From Clostridium lundense DSM 17049 (lineage in GTDB: Bacteria; Bacillota; Clostridia; Clostridiales; Clostridiaceae), in contig NZ_JHVC01000019.1 in NCBI RefSeq assembly GCF_000619945.1, forward strand, positions 1-64,000: 64,000 nt of DNA, written 5' to 3'. Under the pieces are notes generated by a model. That model searched no databases and was not told the origin of the DNA. It saw only the letters and a program-made list of their open reading frames with translations. This document shows positions 44,612-53,350 of this stretch, in pieces (the stretch's first letter is position 1; every line of letters starts with the position of its first letter). A program made the position numbers and the translations under genes.

Positions 44612-45406
44612 TTACTCATTTTTAAGCCCTCTCAACACCTTACATATATTATCCACGTCTTCATTAGATAATGAATCAAAGTGATCTAACTTGTTTTTTA
44701 TATTCTTTATAGTTTCTGATTTATAAGTTATGCCTTTATTTTTTCCCTTATTTATAAAAAATGTAGCTATAGTTCCAGTAAGCATACTTAAAAAGCTTAT
44801 TCCAGTGAGCATTAAAAATACTGCTATAAGTCTTCCTAGGGTTGTCTTAGGCGAAAGATCCCCATATCCTACTGTTGTAGCTGTTACAAAGGACCACCAA
44901 AGAGCGTTACCAAAAGACATATTTTCAGAAAGATGTATACCTAAGGCACCAAGTAGTAATATACTTAAAGTAATCCATAATATATAGTTGAAATTATTTG
45001 TTTTTAGGAAATTATCTATATTTCTTCTAAATTTATAGTAGAACGCTATCATTTTGATAATTTTTATTATTTTAAGAAATCTAACTAAACGGGCCATCTT
45101 TAGTGACTGAAAAAGAGGGTCAATAGGTACAATAGCTATTAGATCAACTATATTTTTTATAAAGAACTTCTTTTTATTCTGCGAAAAAATAAATCTTGTA
45201 AAGTAATCTATAGTAAAAATAAATATTATTACATCATTTACAATATCTAATGTATGTTTTTCCCATAGGGTTAGTCCGTGAGATACAAAGAATACAATTG
45301 TTATTAAAAGACAAATTAAAGATAATATAGCCATTATAATTTCATATATTATTAAATATTTTTTGTCATTTTTCATTGTGTAAATTAGTTTTTGTAAAGA
45401 TTCCAT
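44612..45406 (-). CDS. Voltage-gated-type potassium channel
   Basis: 264 residues from ATG 45406, nine bases after GGAGGG. Six membrane helices, with an S4-like helix of regularly spaced basic residues (KMARLVRFLKIIKIIK at 103-118), the P-loop selectivity filter TTVGYGD at 177-183, and a short cytosolic tail predicted to be coiled or helical (ETIKNIKNKLDHFDSLSNEDVDNI). It should conduct K+, probably gated by voltage. No RCK/TrkA domain. Single gene, convergent with the YeiH gene across repeat E2. Confidence 0.88.
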   Translation of the reverse strand: MESLQKLIYTMKNDKKYLIIYEIIMAILSLICLLITIVFFVSHGLTLWEKHTLDIVNDVIIFIFTIDYFTRFIFSQNKKKFFIKNIVDLIAIVPIDPLFQSLKMARLVRFLKIIKIIKMIAFYYKFRRNIDNFLKTNNFNYILWITLSILLLGALGIHLSENMSFGNALWWSFVTATTVGYGDLSPKTTLGRLIAVFLMLTGISFLSMLTGTIATFFINKGKNKGITYKSETIKNIKNKLDHFDSLSNEDVDNICKVLRGLKNE

Positions 45407-45642
45407 TGTCAAATTCCCTCCAAATATACTATATAAAAATATATTATATTGTAATTGATGTTGGAGTCAAATATATTTTTAAAAAATATAAATAATAGAA
45501 TTAAAAATATTATTTAATATATTATAAAAAATATAGACTAACAAAGCACAAATAAAGTATAATTAAAACATAATATGTAGAAAAATAGGGTAAATATGCA
45601 ACTTGAATTAACAAATATTTTATAATGTGGAAGGTGAGTTAA

Positions 45643-46506
45643 ATGAAAAAATTAAGAATTGCAATTGTTGATGACTCCCAATTTTCAATAAGTATTCTAA
45701 AAGATATATTAGAAGAAAGTGGACATGAAGTGGTTGGTTGTGCTACATCATTGCAGGAAACTATTGAATTAATGACAGAAAAAAAGCCGGATTTAGTAAC
45801 TATGGATATGACACTTCCAGGAACAGATGGCTTAGAGTGTACTAGAGCTATTCATAATATTGATAAAAATATAAAAGTTATAATTGTAAGCTCTATGATG
45901 GATGATGAGATTGTAAAAGAGGCCAAGGAAAATAAAGTGGCAGGATATGTGCAAAAGCCTGTAGATGCTGAAGAACTTATTTCTGTAATAGATGGTATAA
46001 TGTTTGAAGAACAATTGTTTAATATTTTAAAAGAAATGAATTTTATGGTATTTAAAGAGGCTTTTTCAAACAATCTTAATAGGCTCACTAAAACTATACC
46101 TTCATTCTGCGATGAAAGTAGTTCAGGTAAAATAGAAATTTCAAATGGTATATCAGTAGTAGTTGGAATTATAGGAAAATATGCTGGAAGAATGATAATG
46201 GATTTATCTTATGAAACTGCTAATAATATGGCAAAAGCTATTTTAAAAAGAGAAGCTAAGGATATGGATGAATGTTTAGCAATGGTAGGAGAATTAGCTA
46301 ATATTGTGGCAGGAAATGCATGTTCAATGCTTAACCGCAAAAATAAGGCATATGGATTACGTGTAGCTCCTCCTACAGTATTTCATGGTGATTCCTTGAA
46401 GATATCAAATGCTTTCTTGCCAACCACTTCTGTTATTGGTAAAACTGTTTTTGGAGATATATATTTAAATGTTGGTTTCAAAAGAGGTGAAGAGCAATGG
46501 ATGTAA
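45643..46506 (+). CDS. Response-regulator receiver fused to a CheX-like phosphatase domain
   Basis: 287 residues, ATG after GGAAGGTGAG. Receiver domain 1-120: acidic D10/D11, phosphate acceptor D55 (LVTMDMTLPG), K108 in QKPVD. A linker leads to a CheX-type domain at about 130-285; its helix GELANIVAGNA keeps the ExxN signature needed for CheY-P dephosphorylation. The following gene codes for a separate CheX and overlaps by ten bases. The pair suggests a chemotaxis adaptation or signal-termination module. The fusion could act as its own phosphate sink. Confidence 0.8.
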   Translation: MKKLRIAIVDDSQFSISILKDILEESGHEVVGCATSLQETIELMTEKKPDLVTMDMTLPGTDGLECTRAIHNIDKNIKVIIVSSMMDDEIVKEAKENKVAGYVQKPVDAEELISVIDGIMFEEQLFNILKEMNFMVFKEAFSNNLNRLTKTIPSFCDESSSGKIEISNGISVVVGIIGKYAGRMIMDLSYETANNMAKAILKREAKDMDECLAMVGELANIVAGNACSMLNRKNKAYGLRVAPPTVFHGDSLKISNAFLPTTSVIGKTVFGDIYLNVGFKRGEEQWM

Positions 46507-46961
46507 ATTTAGTTAATCCATTTATTGAATCAGTTTATTCAGTAATGCCACAACTTGGCTTTAGTAATGTTGAAAAACGTAAAGTGGATGTAAAAGAAAA
46601 AAAGATTCAGAGTGCAGGTGTTCTTATAAATTTAGGTATTGTAGGAGATATTAAGGGTAACGTTATTTATGGGATGGATATAGAAAGTGCTAAAAAAATT
46701 GCATCAAAAATGATGATGGGTATGCCTGTAAATGATTTAGATGATATGGCACAAAGTGCTTTATCGGAACTTTCAAACATGCTCACTGCTAATGCAAGCA
46801 TAAATTTTTCAAATATAGGTACAAGCATAAATATATCTACACCTACCTTAATTTATGGAGAGAAAATTGAAGTTAAAGTTAATACAGACAAAGCTTTATG
46901 TGTAGAGTTGCTGGTAGATAGCATTCCAATTGAAATTAATGTAGCTTTTGATAATGTTTAA
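46497..46961 (+). CDS. cheX: CheX-type chemotaxis phosphatase
   Basis: 154 residues, ATG after AAGAGGTGAAGAG. CheX fold with VNPFIESVYSVMPQLGF at the start, and two ExxN-type helices; the clear one is ALSELSNMLTANASI near 80-95. CheX removes phosphate from CheY-P, so it would shorten chemotaxis signals. Co-translated with the REC-CheX fusion. No other che genes are adjacent; CheV lies ten kilobases away. Confidence 0.82.
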   Translation: MDVNLVNPFIESVYSVMPQLGFSNVEKRKVDVKEKKIQSAGVLINLGIVGDIKGNVIYGMDIESAKKIASKMMMGMPVNDLDDMAQSALSELSNMLTANASINFSNIGTSINISTPTLIYGEKIEVKVNTDKALCVELLVDSIPIEINVAFDNV

Positions 46962-46977
46962 TGTATTATATTATTTG

Positions 46978-47008
46978 ACATACTAGGTAATTATCTAGTA
47001 TGTTTTTT
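46978..47008 (+). terminator. Terminator of the REC-CheX/cheX pair
   Basis: ACATACTAG pairs with CTAGTATGT over an eight-base loop, followed by at least five T. Confidence 0.8.
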
Positions 47009-47103
47009 ATTGTAGATAAAAGTGTAGTTCACTTTTTTATTTGGGTTAGTATATAATTAAGTATGTTTTTACCATACTAAAGAGGAAAGGAGATAATATT
47101 ATT

Positions 47104-48534
47104 ATGGCAGAGAATATACAAAGCGATGAGTATAAAAATAGATGGCTCATATTAGCTATTGTAGTAATGCAGCCTTTTATGGCCTGTCTAGATAGTAGTA
47201 TAGTAAATGTAGCATTGCCTATTATGTCTAAAAAATTGTCTGTTTCTATGGCTTCAATAGAATGGGTAGTTACTAGTTATCTTATAATTATATCTGCTAC
47301 TATTTTAATCTTTGGAAGATTAGGAGATATAAAAGGAAAGACAACAGTTTTTAAATATGGATTAATAATATTTGCATTTGGTTCATTGTTATGTGGAATA
47401 TCTTCTGATTTAAGATTTTTAGTCTTTTCTAGGGTGGTGCAGGCAATAGGCGCTGCTATGACTATGGCAACTAATCAGGGTATAATAACTCAGGTTTTCC
47501 CGGGAAATGAAAGAGGAAGGGCATTAGGCATTTCAGGAACATTTGTAGCATTAGGAACACTTGTAGGTCCACCTTTAGGAGGATTTATAATATCAATACT
47601 TAGTTGGCAATATATATTTTTAATTAATATACCTGTAGGTATTATTACGTTTATATTTGCTATAAAAGTTCTTCCTAAAACCAGTAAGAAGAAAGAGGAA
47701 GGGTTAGATATTAAAGGAGCAGTATTGTTTTTTATTTTTGTTGTAACTTTATTTTCAAGTATGATTATTGGACAGCATATTGGATATGAAAATACATATA
47801 TAATTATAAGTTTTATAATTTCAATTATATCTTTTATAGTATTTGTTTTAATTGAGAACAAAGTTAATCAACCTTTATTAGATTTTACTATATTTAAAAA
47901 CAGAGTGTTTTCTATAAATGTACTATGTGCATTTATATCTTTTACTGCTTTAAGTTGTGTAAATATAATACATCCTTTTTATTTACAAGATGTGTTAAAG
48001 TTTTCTCCTGCTAAGACAGGAATGATTATGACAGTATACCCGGTAACACTTACTTTAGTAGCTCCAATTAGCGGACATTTGTCAGATAAAATTGGAAGTA
48101 AAATATTAACTTTAAGTGGACTTTTAGTTGTAACTATAGGATTTATATTTATGTCTAATCTAAAAGAAATTTCTAGTGTTTATACTATAGTTATATCAGT
48201 TGGATTATTAGGTATAGGAAATGGACTTTTTCAGTCTCCTAATAACTCTCTTGTTATGTCTACTGTTCCAAAGCATAAACTAGGTATTGCTGGTAGTGTA
48301 AATGCATTAGTAAGAAATTTAGGTTTTGTATTTGGAGTATGTGCAGCTACTACTATTTTATATAATAGAATGAGTTATAAAATAGGATATAAAGTGTTGA
48401 GTTATGTTCAAGGCAGAGGAGATGTGTTCATTTATGCTATGAGAATAGTTTACATTTGTGCATGTACAATTTGTGTTATAGCTTTTATTTTATCCTTAAT
48501 TGATAAGTTAAAGCCTAATGTAAATAGAGAGTGA
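47104..48534 (+). CDS. MFS multidrug exporter, DHA2 (EmrB/QacA) type
   Basis: 476 residues, ATG about 13 bases after GGAAAGGAG. About 14 membrane helices, the number of the DHA2 group. Motif A-like GRLGDIKGKTTVFKYG near 70; motif C-like GTFVALGTLVGPPLGGFI near 145-160; LDSSIVNVALP in helix 1. It should export drugs or metabolites by proton antiport. The substrate is unknown. Monocistronic, and it precedes the Crp/Fnr gene across a terminator. Confidence 0.88.
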   Translation: MAENIQSDEYKNRWLILAIVVMQPFMACLDSSIVNVALPIMSKKLSVSMASIEWVVTSYLIIISATILIFGRLGDIKGKTTVFKYGLIIFAFGSLLCGISSDLRFLVFSRVVQAIGAAMTMATNQGIITQVFPGNERGRALGISGTFVALGTLVGPPLGGFIISILSWQYIFLINIPVGIITFIFAIKVLPKTSKKKEEGLDIKGAVLFFIFVVTLFSSMIIGQHIGYENTYIIISFIISIISFIVFVLIENKVNQPLLDFTIFKNRVFSINVLCAFISFTALSCVNIIHPFYLQDVLKFSPAKTGMIMTVYPVTLTLVAPISGHLSDKIGSKILTLSGLLVVTIGFIFMSNLKEISSVYTIVISVGLLGIGNGLFQSPNNSLVMSTVPKHKLGIAGSVNALVRNLGFVFGVCAATTILYNRMSYKIGYKVLSYVQGRGDVFIYAMRIVYICACTICVIAFILSLIDKLKPNVNRE

Positions 48535-48615
48535 TTTTATTAATGGAAGATTATAGATAGTATATAGAATTTAAATAAAGTGCTATATAAATTTAATATT
48601 TGTATAGCGATTTTG

Positions 48616-48650
48616 CACAATACTTAAGAATATTTAAGTATTGTGTTTTA
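48616..48650 (+). terminator. Terminator of the MFS gene
   Basis: CACAATACTTAA pairs perfectly with TTAAGTATTGTG, then TTTTATTTT. Confidence 0.8.
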
Positions 48651-48698
48651 TTTTGTGATGAAAAGGAATTATTTAGTATATAATTATAATAGTGATTA

Positions 48699-48710
48699 GG
48701 ACATTTGTCC
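48699..48710. promoter_or_regulatory. Candidate Crp/Fnr operator
   Basis: GGACATTTGTCC, outer arms a perfect inverted repeat. It lies nine bases after TATAAT (48685-48690), near the expected transcription start, and is the counterpart of GGACATATGTCA before the related regulator at 7786. It probably mediates autoregulation. Confidence 0.5.
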
Positions 48711-48756
48711 TTTATGAAAAGGTTTAAAAATTCTATTATTAAAGAGGAGAGAGAAA

Positions 48757-49452
48757 ATGAATATATATAAAGTAGTACAGATTATAGAGAGTACCCCTGA
48801 AATATATAATATGTTAAAGTATTGTCCTTATGACATACTTAAAAGATGGGAAATTAAAAAGTATGACAAAGACTGCGTTATACTGAATCAAGGGGAAATT
48901 TATGATTATTTTTATATAATCGTTGATGGAATTGCAGACGTTTTTGTCATGTCTGAAAATGGGAAAAGATACTCTCAGTCAATATATAATAAGGGGAATT
49001 TCATAGGGGAACTTGAAATATTTAATAGAGTGCCTTTTAGCTGTTCTATAGAAGCTATAACTGATCTTACTGTTTTGCAGCTTAAAAGGGAATATTTTTT
49101 AAGATGGATAGAAGTGGATAGAAATATTAGTGAATACATAACTAAAACTTTATGTAGTGAATTTTACAGGTTATCTAAAAAAGCAGCTCAAGATACACTA
49201 TATCCACTAAAACAAAGATTGTGTAAGTATTTATTGGATTCCATAGATAAAAATATAAACAAAAAATATGATATAGCAATAAATATTAAAAAAGATAAAT
49301 TAAGCAGCCAACTAGCTGTAACTGAAAGAAGTATTAACAGAGTTTTACATAGCTTAAAAGAAAAAAGCATAATAAATGTAAACAATAACACTATAATAAT
49401 TAAGGATTTAGACAAGCTAGAAAATGAAGAAGAAGTTAGTAGAATTTATTAA
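48757..49452 (+). CDS. Crp/Fnr-family transcription regulator (YeiL-like)
   Basis: 231 residues, ATG after AGAGGAGAG. Beta-roll domain about 25-135 (DYFYIIVDGIADVFVMSENGKRYSQS, GNFIGELEIF), dimer helix with LYPLKQRLCKYLL, winged helix about 165-225 (KLSSQLAVTERSINRVLHSLKEK). No iron-sulfur cysteine set. In E. coli the yeiL gene lies near nucleoside genes (rihB, nupX). Here the next gene, 16 bases later, is uridine phosphorylase, then an ECF transporter. I infer that it controls nucleoside salvage. It is related in layout to the regulator at 7091. Confidence 0.8.
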   Translation: MNIYKVVQIIESTPEIYNMLKYCPYDILKRWEIKKYDKDCVILNQGEIYDYFYIIVDGIADVFVMSENGKRYSQSIYNKGNFIGELEIFNRVPFSCSIEAITDLTVLQLKREYFLRWIEVDRNISEYITKTLCSEFYRLSKKAAQDTLYPLKQRLCKYLLDSIDKNINKKYDIAINIKKDKLSSQLAVTERSINRVLHSLKEKSIINVNNNTIIIKDLDKLENEEEVSRIY

Positions 49453-49468
49453 ATTGGAGGTAGGATAA

Positions 49469-50218
49469 ATGGAACAATATGAGCCACATATTAGATGTTC
49501 AAAAGATGCTAATGTAAAGTATGCAATAGTACCGGGAGATCCTAAAAGAGTAGATAGAGTTAAGGAGTTTTTAGAAGAGCCTAAAGAAATAGCAAATAAT
49601 AGAGAGTTTAAATCTGTAGTTGGATATTATAAGGGAGTAAAAGTGATAGTTACTTCTACGGGAATAGGTGGTCCCTCTACTGGAATTGCAGTTGAAGAAC
49701 TAAAAAATATAGGAGTAGATACTATTATACGAATAGGTAGTTGTGGAGCACTTCAAGATAATATTAAATTAGGAGATTTAATAATAGGTACTGCAGCTGT
49801 AAGAGATGAGGGAACTTCTAAAACATATGTAGAAACTGAATATCCTGCTGTTGCGGATTTTAAAGTTGTTCAAAGTTTGATAGAAAGTGCAAAAGAACAA
49901 AAATTTGTATATCATCATGGTGTTATAAGAAGTCATGATAGTTTTTATACTGATGAAGAAGAAAATATAGATAATTATTGGAAAACAAAGAATGTTCTTG
50001 GGGCAGATATGGAAAGTGCAGCTTTATTTGTAATAGGAAGATTAAGAAATATTAAAACAGCTTCTATACTAAATGTAGTAGTAGAAAGTGACGGAAATTT
50101 AGAAAGTGGTATAAATGAATATGTAGATGGAGATAACGATTCTATGGATGGAGAGAAAAAAGAAATATTGACAGCATTGGAGGGAATTGTAAAATTAAAT
50201 AGTGGGAAAACATTATAA
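49469..50218 (+). CDS. udp: Uridine phosphorylase
   Basis: 249 residues, ATG after TTGGAGGTAGG. Nucleoside phosphorylase family I: PGDPKRVDRV (phosphate Arg), TSTGIGGPSTGIAVEEL, IRIGSCGALQDNIKLGDL and ADMESAALFVIGRLRNIKTA. The uridine-specific insert region and HDSFYTDEEE are consistent with uridine rather than purine nucleoside phosphorylase. It splits uridine into uracil and ribose-1-phosphate. First enzyme of a cluster with a Crp/Fnr regulator and an ECF transporter. Confidence 0.85.
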   Translation: MEQYEPHIRCSKDANVKYAIVPGDPKRVDRVKEFLEEPKEIANNREFKSVVGYYKGVKVIVTSTGIGGPSTGIAVEELKNIGVDTIIRIGSCGALQDNIKLGDLIIGTAAVRDEGTSKTYVETEYPAVADFKVVQSLIESAKEQKFVYHHGVIRSHDSFYTDEEENIDNYWKTKNVLGADMESAALFVIGRLRNIKTASILNVVVESDGNLESGINEYVDGDNDSMDGEKKEILTALEGIVKLNSGKTL

Positions 50219-50240
50219 TTAGATATAAGGAGGAGTAATA

Positions 50241-50843
50241 ATGAGTAAAAAAAGTATGTGGTCATTTAAACTTTCTACAGCTTCATTGGTGCTTATACCA
50301 GCAGCCGTTGGAATTAACTACATCGGAAAGTTATTTGCAGGTGTGCTAAAACTTCCGTTATGGCTGGATGCAATTGGAACTATGTTAGCAAGTATGATGG
50401 CTGGGCCAATTGTTGGAGCAATTAGTGGAGCTATAAACAATATTATTTATGGATTAACTATGGATCCTATTTCGTTCATTTATGGATTAACAAGTGTTGC
50501 TATTGGAATTGTTGTGGGTATTTTTGCGTATAAAGGATTCATAAGTAATATAGGAAAAGCAATAATTACAGGATTGATTGTTGCTTGTATAGCTGCTGTT
50601 GTTTCAACACCAATTAATATAGCTTTTTGGGGAGGACAAACAGGCAATGTATGGGGAGATGCATTATATGCAGTTTTAATTGCAAAAGGATCTCCAGTGT
50701 GGATAGCTTCTTTTTTAGATGAATTAGTGGTTGATTTACCAGATAAAGTAGCTACTCTTGTAATAAGTTATGGTATATTTAAAGGCCTTCCAAGTAAGCT
50801 TACAATTTTGTATAGCAATAAAGATGAAATTCAAAAACTATAA
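50241..50843 (+). CDS. ECF transporter substrate-binding (S) component, likely nucleoside
   Basis: 200 residues, ATG after AAGGAGGAG. Six predicted membrane helices. S-component features: KLPLWLDAIGTMLASMMAGPIVGAISGAINNIIYGL in the first half, and a small hydrophobic protein next to T and A genes. It follows uridine phosphorylase by 22 bases, so a pyrimidine nucleoside is the best guess for its substrate. I cannot match it to a characterised S family from the sequence. A perfect hairpin separates it from the T component. Confidence 0.72.
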   Translation: MSKKSMWSFKLSTASLVLIPAAVGINYIGKLFAGVLKLPLWLDAIGTMLASMMAGPIVGAISGAINNIIYGLTMDPISFIYGLTSVAIGIVVGIFAYKGFISNIGKAIITGLIVACIAAVVSTPINIAFWGGQTGNVWGDALYAVLIAKGSPVWIASFLDELVVDLPDKVATLVISYGIFKGLPSKLTILYSNKDEIQKL

Positions 50844-50853
50844 TTAGTTTAGT

Positions 50854-50887
50854 AAAAATACATTTGTAATATTACAAATGTATTTTT
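50854..50887 (+). terminator. Perfect internal hairpin before ecfT
   Basis: AAAAATACATTTGTAAT meets ATTACAAATGTATTTTT directly, a 34-base perfect palindrome. With T at its end it can act as a partial terminator, so the transport energiser might be made less than Udp and the S component. A bidirectional site is also possible. Confidence 0.55.
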
Positions 50888-50909
50888 AAAATTTGAAAGG
50901 GTGAAAAGG

Positions 50910-51677
50910 GTGAAAGCATTAAGTTTGTATGAAGATAAGGAATCATTTATTCATAAAGTTGATCCTATAAGTAAAATTTTTTATATAATTACAATGATTG
51001 CAGTTACATTAATAATACCAACTAAGACTTCAGCGGCTATATGTATGTTTGCAAGTATAGTTTGTCTAATTATTGGTAAAGTATTCAAGAAGGTTATACC
51101 AATAATAAACTTTAGTTTAATAATACTTTTATCAATAATTATAATACAAGGATTGTTCAATTCATCAAATAAGACTCCATTATTTAATTTAGGAAATGTT
51201 ACTTTTTACAAAGAAGGATTAATGTACGCACTATTAATATGCTTAAGAGTTATAAATATATTAAGTGCTTTTGCCATACTTGTTTTAACTACTAAACCTT
51301 CAGATTTAATAGAAGCTTTAGTAAGAAAGGGATTGTCAGCAAAAATAGGCTATGTTTTGAGTTCAGTACTTCAAATAATACCACAAATGACATCTACTAT
51401 GGAAACAATAATGGATGCTCAAAGGTCTAGGGGAATGGAGACAGAAGGAAAATTAAGTACAAGAATTAAAGCTTTCTTTCCACTCATAGGACCTGTTGTA
51501 ATGAATTCTCTTATTGCCACAAGGGAAAGATCAATGGCTTTAGAGGTTAGAGGATTTAACGCAAGTAATAAGAAAAGTTTTTTAAATGATCAGAAGTATG
51601 GTAATTTCAATACAGTTATAAGAATAGTATTATTTGCAGCAATAATTTTATCTATTATATGGAGGGTTGTTTTATGA
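50910..51677 (+). CDS. ecfT: ECF transporter transmembrane (T) component
   Basis: 255 residues from GTG 50910, nine bases after AAAGG. CbiQ/EcfT family: KVDPISKIFYIITMIAVT at the start, two coupling-helix Ala-Arg motifs (ETIMDAQRSRGMETEG and SLIATRERSMALEVRGF), and about five membrane helices. It couples the S component to the two ATPases. Its stop overlaps the next start (ATGA). Confidence 0.9.
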   Translation: MKALSLYEDKESFIHKVDPISKIFYIITMIAVTLIIPTKTSAAICMFASIVCLIIGKVFKKVIPIINFSLIILLSIIIIQGLFNSSNKTPLFNLGNVTFYKEGLMYALLICLRVINILSAFAILVLTTKPSDLIEALVRKGLSAKIGYVLSSVLQIIPQMTSTMETIMDAQRSRGMETEGKLSTRIKAFFPLIGPVVMNSLIATRERSMALEVRGFNASNKKSFLNDQKYGNFNTVIRIVLFAAIILSIIWRVVL

Positions 51678-52522
51678 AAAAGATAATTGTAGAAAATTTA
51701 AAATATAAATATCCATTGACAGAAGAGCTGGCATTAAAGGGATTATCTTTTGAAGTAGAACAAGGAGAATTTATAGGGATAATAGGAGAAAATGGTTCAG
51801 GAAAATCTACCCTATGTCAAGCCTTAACGGGTTTGGTACCAAATTTTTTTAAGGGTGCTTATGGAGGAAGGGTTTTAGTAGATGGATTAGAAGTGAGTAA
51901 AACATCAATAAGTGAGCTATCAGTAAAGGTAGGCATAGTGTTCCAAAATCCTTTTACACAAGTTACAGGTTCTAAACTTACAGTTTATGAAGAAATTGCT
52001 TTTGGACTTGAGAATATGGGATTGTCAAGAGAAGAAATGATTGAAAGAATAGATTATTCTTTAAAATTACTAAACATATACAAGTTTAAGGATAGAAATC
52101 CATTTGATTTATCTGGAGGGCAAATGCAGAGAATGGCTATAGCAAGCATAATAGCAATGAAGCCGGATATAATAGTTTTAGATGAGCCAACCTCTCAATT
52201 AGATCCTCAAGGTTCAGAGGAAGTTTTTAAAGCTGTATATGATTTAAGTAAAGAAGGAATGACAGTTATAATGGTTGAGCATAAAATAGAAAAGATAGCT
52301 CAGTATTCTGATAGGGTTATGCTTTTATATAATGGTGAGATTGTAAATTTTGATAAGCCAGTAAAGATATTTTCAAGAGATGATTTGAGAAAGTATGGAG
52401 TAAAAGAACCTGCTTTTACAGAAATATGTAGAAATCTCAATATTAAAAATCCTAATACAGGATATTATCCAATTACTCTAAATGAAGCTTATGATTTGGT
52501 GGTGAACAATAATGGAGAGTAA
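51674..52522 (+). CDS. ecfA: ECF transporter ATPase A
   Basis: 282 residues from ATG 51674, after GGAGGG. Walker A GENGSGKST at about 37-45, Q loop FQNPFTQ, canonical signature LSGGQMQRMAIASI, Walker B IIVLDEPTSQLDP, and switch H in VEHKIEK. One of two nonidentical ATPases. Overlaps the next gene by eleven bases. Confidence 0.92.
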   Translation: MKKIIVENLKYKYPLTEELALKGLSFEVEQGEFIGIIGENGSGKSTLCQALTGLVPNFFKGAYGGRVLVDGLEVSKTSISELSVKVGIVFQNPFTQVTGSKLTVYEEIAFGLENMGLSREEMIERIDYSLKLLNIYKFKDRNPFDLSGGQMQRMAIASIIAMKPDIIVLDEPTSQLDPQGSEEVFKAVYDLSKEGMTVIMVEHKIEKIAQYSDRVMLLYNGEIVNFDKPVKIFSRDDLRKYGVKEPAFTEICRNLNIKNPNTGYYPITLNEAYDLVVNNNGE

Positions 52523-53324
52523 AATAGCAATAAAAGATTTACATTTTTCATATACCCCACAAGAAGAAATATTAAAAGGAATAAATTTAGAATTTGATAA
52601 TAGAAGTACTGCAATAATTGGACAAAATGGAGCTGGTAAAACTACTTTTGTAAAGCTACTTAAGGGATTATTAAAACCAACTAAGGGAAATATTATTGTA
52701 AATGGTATAGATACAAAAGAAAGTACTGTAGCTAATTTGGCATCTTATATAGGACTTGTGTTTCAAAATCCTAATGATCAAATATTTAAAAACAAGGTAA
52801 TAGATGAAGTAATGTTTGGACCTTTAAATATAGGACAAGATAATGAGAAAGCTAAGAAGATTTCAATTGAGTCTTTAGAAATGGTTGGACTTAAAGATAA
52901 AATAGATGCAAATCCATATGACCTTACATTATCTGAGAGAAAGTTGATTAGCATTGCTTCAATAATAGCAATGGATACGGATGTTATAATTTTTGATGAA
53001 CCAACTATAGCTCAGGATTATACAGGAAAAGAAAAAGTTAAAGAAATAATAAATAATTTAAAGGGAAAAGGTAAACTTGTAATAACTATAATACATGATA
53101 TGGATTTTGTAGCAGAAAATTTTGAGAGAACCCTTGTGTTTAATCAAGGAAAAGTTCTTTTTGATGGAGATACTAGGGAAGTTTTTTCACATGATGAGGA
53201 ATTAAAAAAGGCGTATTTAGAATTACCTCATGTAACTCAGTTATGTAAAAAACTTGGATACAAAGAAGTTTTTTTAACAGTAAAAGAGTTTATAGATTAT
53301 AAACAAAATACTAAAGGCAGGTAA
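52512..53324 (+). CDS. ecfA': ECF transporter ATPase A' with non-canonical signature
   Basis: 270 residues, ATG inside the upstream gene after GGTGGTG. Walker A GQNGAGKTT at about 37-45, FQNPNDQIF, Walker B VIIFDEPTIAQDYTGK and switch H in IIHDMD. The signature reads LSERKLISIAS, not LSGGQ, which should weaken one ATP site; the other ATPase has the canonical sequence. Asymmetric ATP sites are known in heterodimeric ABC proteins. Last gene of the ECF cluster, with a terminator overlapping its stop. Confidence 0.9.
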   Translation: MESKIAIKDLHFSYTPQEEILKGINLEFDNRSTAIIGQNGAGKTTFVKLLKGLLKPTKGNIIVNGIDTKESTVANLASYIGLVFQNPNDQIFKNKVIDEVMFGPLNIGQDNEKAKKISIESLEMVGLKDKIDANPYDLTLSERKLISIASIIAMDTDVIIFDEPTIAQDYTGKEKVKEIINNLKGKGKLVITIIHDMDFVAENFERTLVFNQGKVLFDGDTREVFSHDEELKKAYLELPHVTQLCKKLGYKEVFLTVKEFIDYKQNTKGR

Positions 53325-53340
53325 AAAATTACCTGCCTTT
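53313..53340. terminator. Bidirectional terminator of the ECF and NCS2 genes
   Basis: AAAGGCAGGTAA-AAAA-TTACCTGCCTTT, a perfect twelve-base stem that overlaps the ecfA' stop. Confidence 0.8.
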
Positions 53341-53350
53341 ATGGTTTTAT

